From assembly GCA_021372635.1 (NCBI GenBank), contig JAJFUA010000011.1:1-34743 (forward strand): a stretch of DNA of 34,743 nucleotides, read 5' to 3'. The DNA is from Desulfobacteraceae bacterium. GTDB lineage: Bacteria; Desulfobacterota; Syntrophobacteria; Syntrophobacterales; Syntrophobacteraceae. This document shows, piece after piece, positions 33,191 to 34,743 of this stretch. The position numbers were made by a program, and so were the translations under genes. The number at the start of each line of letters is the position of its first letter. Position 1 is the first letter of the stretch. The notes under the pieces were generated by a model that was given only the letters and a program-made list of their open reading frames with translations, had not been told where the DNA came from and searched no databases.

Positions 33191-33271
33191 TATTTATAAC
33201 ATCGGGAAAGCAGGATGGAAATCCCCCGCCGTGTCACGGGCGAGCGGCAGAGGATGTCCGGCGGGCGCGGG

Positions 33272-33293
33272 CCGCGCGCTTATGAGCGCGCGG
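33272..33293 (-). terminator. Very GC-rich hairpin after ftsZ
   Basis: A perfect 9-bp stem (33272-33280 with 33285-33293, loop TATG) lies about 150 bases after the ftsZ stop. No U-tract follows. With the hairpin at 33168-33190 it fills most of the 331-base gap, in which I see no gene. Confidence 0.4.
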
Positions 33294-33440
33294 GGGCCGG
33301 TCCGCCGGCCAGTAAACGCCGATTTGGCCATTGAAACAGAAAGTCGTTCCACGGGCGACCACGAACCAGGGGGAAGGCCGTTCCGCCGCCCGTTTTCAAT
33401 CTCCTCGAACGGGGCGAACCCCTCCGGGAAAAATCCCGAA

Positions 33441-34655
33441 TCAGTCCGCCTGCCTGCGAATGAACGTCGGAATGTTCAAATCTTCTTCGTCCGTCGCAGC
33501 GCCGGTGAGCTTCTGCAGGAAAGTCCTCTTCCTCGGCTGCGGTTCCTGGACCGGGGCCTCTCTGCCGGAACGGTGCCGGACCACGGTCGGGATCTGCAGG
33601 TAATCGTAGTTCAGTTCCGGCACGATACCTTCCGGTTTAATCCGCTTCGGACGCGTCGTGTCGATCCGCTGGGTCTGATCGACTCTTCCGATACCGGTCG
33701 CGATCACCGTGACGCGGATTTCGTCTTCCATGTTCTCGTCCATGACGACACCCAGAATGAGGTGGGCGTCTTCGTTCACTTCCTTCTGGATGATGGAGAG
33801 AGCTTCCTCGAATTCGTGCATGCCCAGGTCGGGGCCCGCCGAGATATTCACGAGAGCCGCGCGGGCGCCGTGGATGGAGATGTCTTCGAGCAGCGGGCTG
33901 GAGATGGCCTGCTGGACCGCCTGGGAGGCCCGGTTCTCACCCGTGCCCACTCCCGTTCCCATCAGTGCCAGTCCCATTTCACCCATGACGGTCTTGACAT
34001 CGTTGAAGTCGACGTTGATGTAGCCTTCCTTGATGATGAGGTCGGAAATACCCTTGACGGCGTAGAGGAGAACATCGTCGGCCCGTTTGATCATTTCCAG
34101 GAACGTGGCGCGCCTGTCGGCCAGGCAGAGAAGGCGGTTGTTGGGGATCGTGATGAGGGTGTCGACGACTTCCTCCAGGGATTTCAGACCGCTGTCCGCA
34201 TTGCTCTGACGGACCCGGCCCTCGACATTGAACGGCTTCGTCACGACCGCGACGGTCAGCGCTCCGGCTTCCTTGCACGCCTGCGCGGCGATGGGCGCGC
34301 CGCCGGTCCCCGTTCCGCCCCCCAATCCCGCGGTGATGAAGACCATATCGCTGCCATCGACCGCGGCTCGAATCTTGTCCAGATCCTCCTGGGCCGCCTT
34401 GGCTCCAACCTCGGGATTTCCACCGGCTCCGAGGCCCTTGGTCAGGTTTACGCCAAGCTGGATCTTCACCGGTGCCAGATTTCGCTCGAGCACCTGGAAG
34501 TCGGTATTGGCAGCGACGAACTGCACGCCATCAAGTCCGGCCTTGATCATGTTGTTGATCGCATTGCCGCCGGCGCCGCCGATGCCGAGCACCGAAATCT
34601 TTGCCTTGCTCTGGATGAACTGATCTTCAACCACCGTTTCAATGGCTTTGTCCAT
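33441..34655 (-). CDS. ftsZ: Cell division protein FtsZ
   Basis: The 404-residue protein is a complete tubulin-like GTPase. It has the N-terminal strand and first loop (ISVLGIGGAGGNAINNM), the GTP signature GGGTGTGGAP (112-121), and the GTPase loop with NVDFNDVKTVM. The C-terminal peptide DLNIPTFIRRQ matches the site that binds FtsA. FtsZ polymerises into the division ring. ATG 34655 leaves a usual FtsZ N-terminus; an in-frame ATG at 34694 adds 13 residues (MTIKNPKRGKGNK) and has GGAG 5 bases upstream, so it may be the real start. ftsA would be expected upstream, beyond the window. Confidence 0.95.
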   Translation of the reverse strand: MDKAIETVVEDQFIQSKAKISVLGIGGAGGNAINNMIKAGLDGVQFVAANTDFQVLERNLAPVKIQLGVNLTKGLGAGGNPEVGAKAAQEDLDKIRAAVDGSDMVFITAGLGGGTGTGGAPIAAQACKEAGALTVAVVTKPFNVEGRVRQSNADSGLKSLEEVVDTLITIPNNRLLCLADRRATFLEMIKRADDVLLYAVKGISDLIIKEGYINVDFNDVKTVMGEMGLALMGTGVGTGENRASQAVQQAISSPLLEDISIHGARAALVNISAGPDLGMHEFEEALSIIQKEVNEDAHLILGVVMDENMEDEIRVTVIATGIGRVDQTQRIDTTRPKRIKPEGIVPELNYDYLQIPTVVRHRSGREAPVQEPQPRKRTFLQKLTGAATDEEDLNIPTFIRRQAD

Positions 34656-34743
34656 CTTGTTCCCTTTCCCCCTCTTCGGATTTTTTATCGTCATAGATTC
34701 TCCATGGAAGAAAAATCAGAGCGATCAACCCAAGCGAAGCAGC

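Overview
The window is GC-rich bacterial chromosome, dense with genes on both strands. It shows no rRNA, tRNA, insertion sequence, prophage or CRISPR array. The mix of genes points to an anaerobic Desulfobacterota lineage of the Syntrophobacter type: a FadI/FadJ-like beta-oxidation pair, selenocysteine synthase, GatCA, a CcdA/TlpA thiol-redox pair, a MEMO-family protein, a single-domain diadenylate cyclase and a B12-type radical SAM enzyme. That placement is inferred from gene content and protein style, not from a database search.

Layout. Positions 1-6.2 kb hold mostly single plus-strand genes: the tail of a MauE/DoxX-like membrane protein, an L,D-transpeptidase lipoprotein, a PfkB sugar kinase, an 83-residue orphan, a chagasin-like protease inhibitor, a YfcE-like phosphodiesterase and an exported ankyrin-repeat protein. 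A WrbA-type flavodoxin gene (minus) lies among them. Positions 6.4-11.3 kb hold a PilZ protein, a HAD phosphatase and the fadI-fadJ-like pair. Positions 11.3-15 kb form a minus-strand block: diadenylate cyclase, a MEMO protein with an extra N-terminal domain, a lipoprotein and a duplicated CxxC mini-protein. An AT-rich regulatory-looking island follows at about 15.1 kb. Positions 15.3-19.2 kb (plus) hold a membrane-hairpin protein with a beta-rich Asp/Gly domain, a HExxH protein, gatC-gatA and a possible remnant of a TPR glycosyltransferase.

Positions 19.2-28.5 kb are minus-strand housekeeping operons: mfd-surA-rodZ, then recO-ccdA-tlpA-glgC. selA (plus) diverges from mfd over overlapping promoter elements. 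Positions 30.2-34.7 kb (minus) hold a short J-domain protein with a near-consensus sigma-70 promoter, a B12-binding radical SAM protein and ftsZ.

How genes work together. mfd (transcription-coupled repair), surA (envelope folding) and rodZ (cell shape) are closely spaced and probably co-transcribed. ccdA would pass electrons across the membrane to the exported thioredoxin-like TlpA protein. gatC and gatA give two of the three subunits of the amidotransferase that makes Gln-tRNA and/or Asn-tRNA; gatB must be elsewhere. FadI and FadJ together would carry out the last three steps of a beta-oxidation cycle.

No complete new system could be demonstrated. The best leads are the MEMO protein with a PqqD-like N-terminal region beside a c-di-AMP synthase, the membrane-anchored form of a domain usually seen in secreted proteins, and the HExxH protein upstream of gatCA. 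Many genes are followed by strong GC hairpins without U-tracts. Start sites were chosen by ribosome-binding sites and signal peptides, and often differ from the longest open frame.
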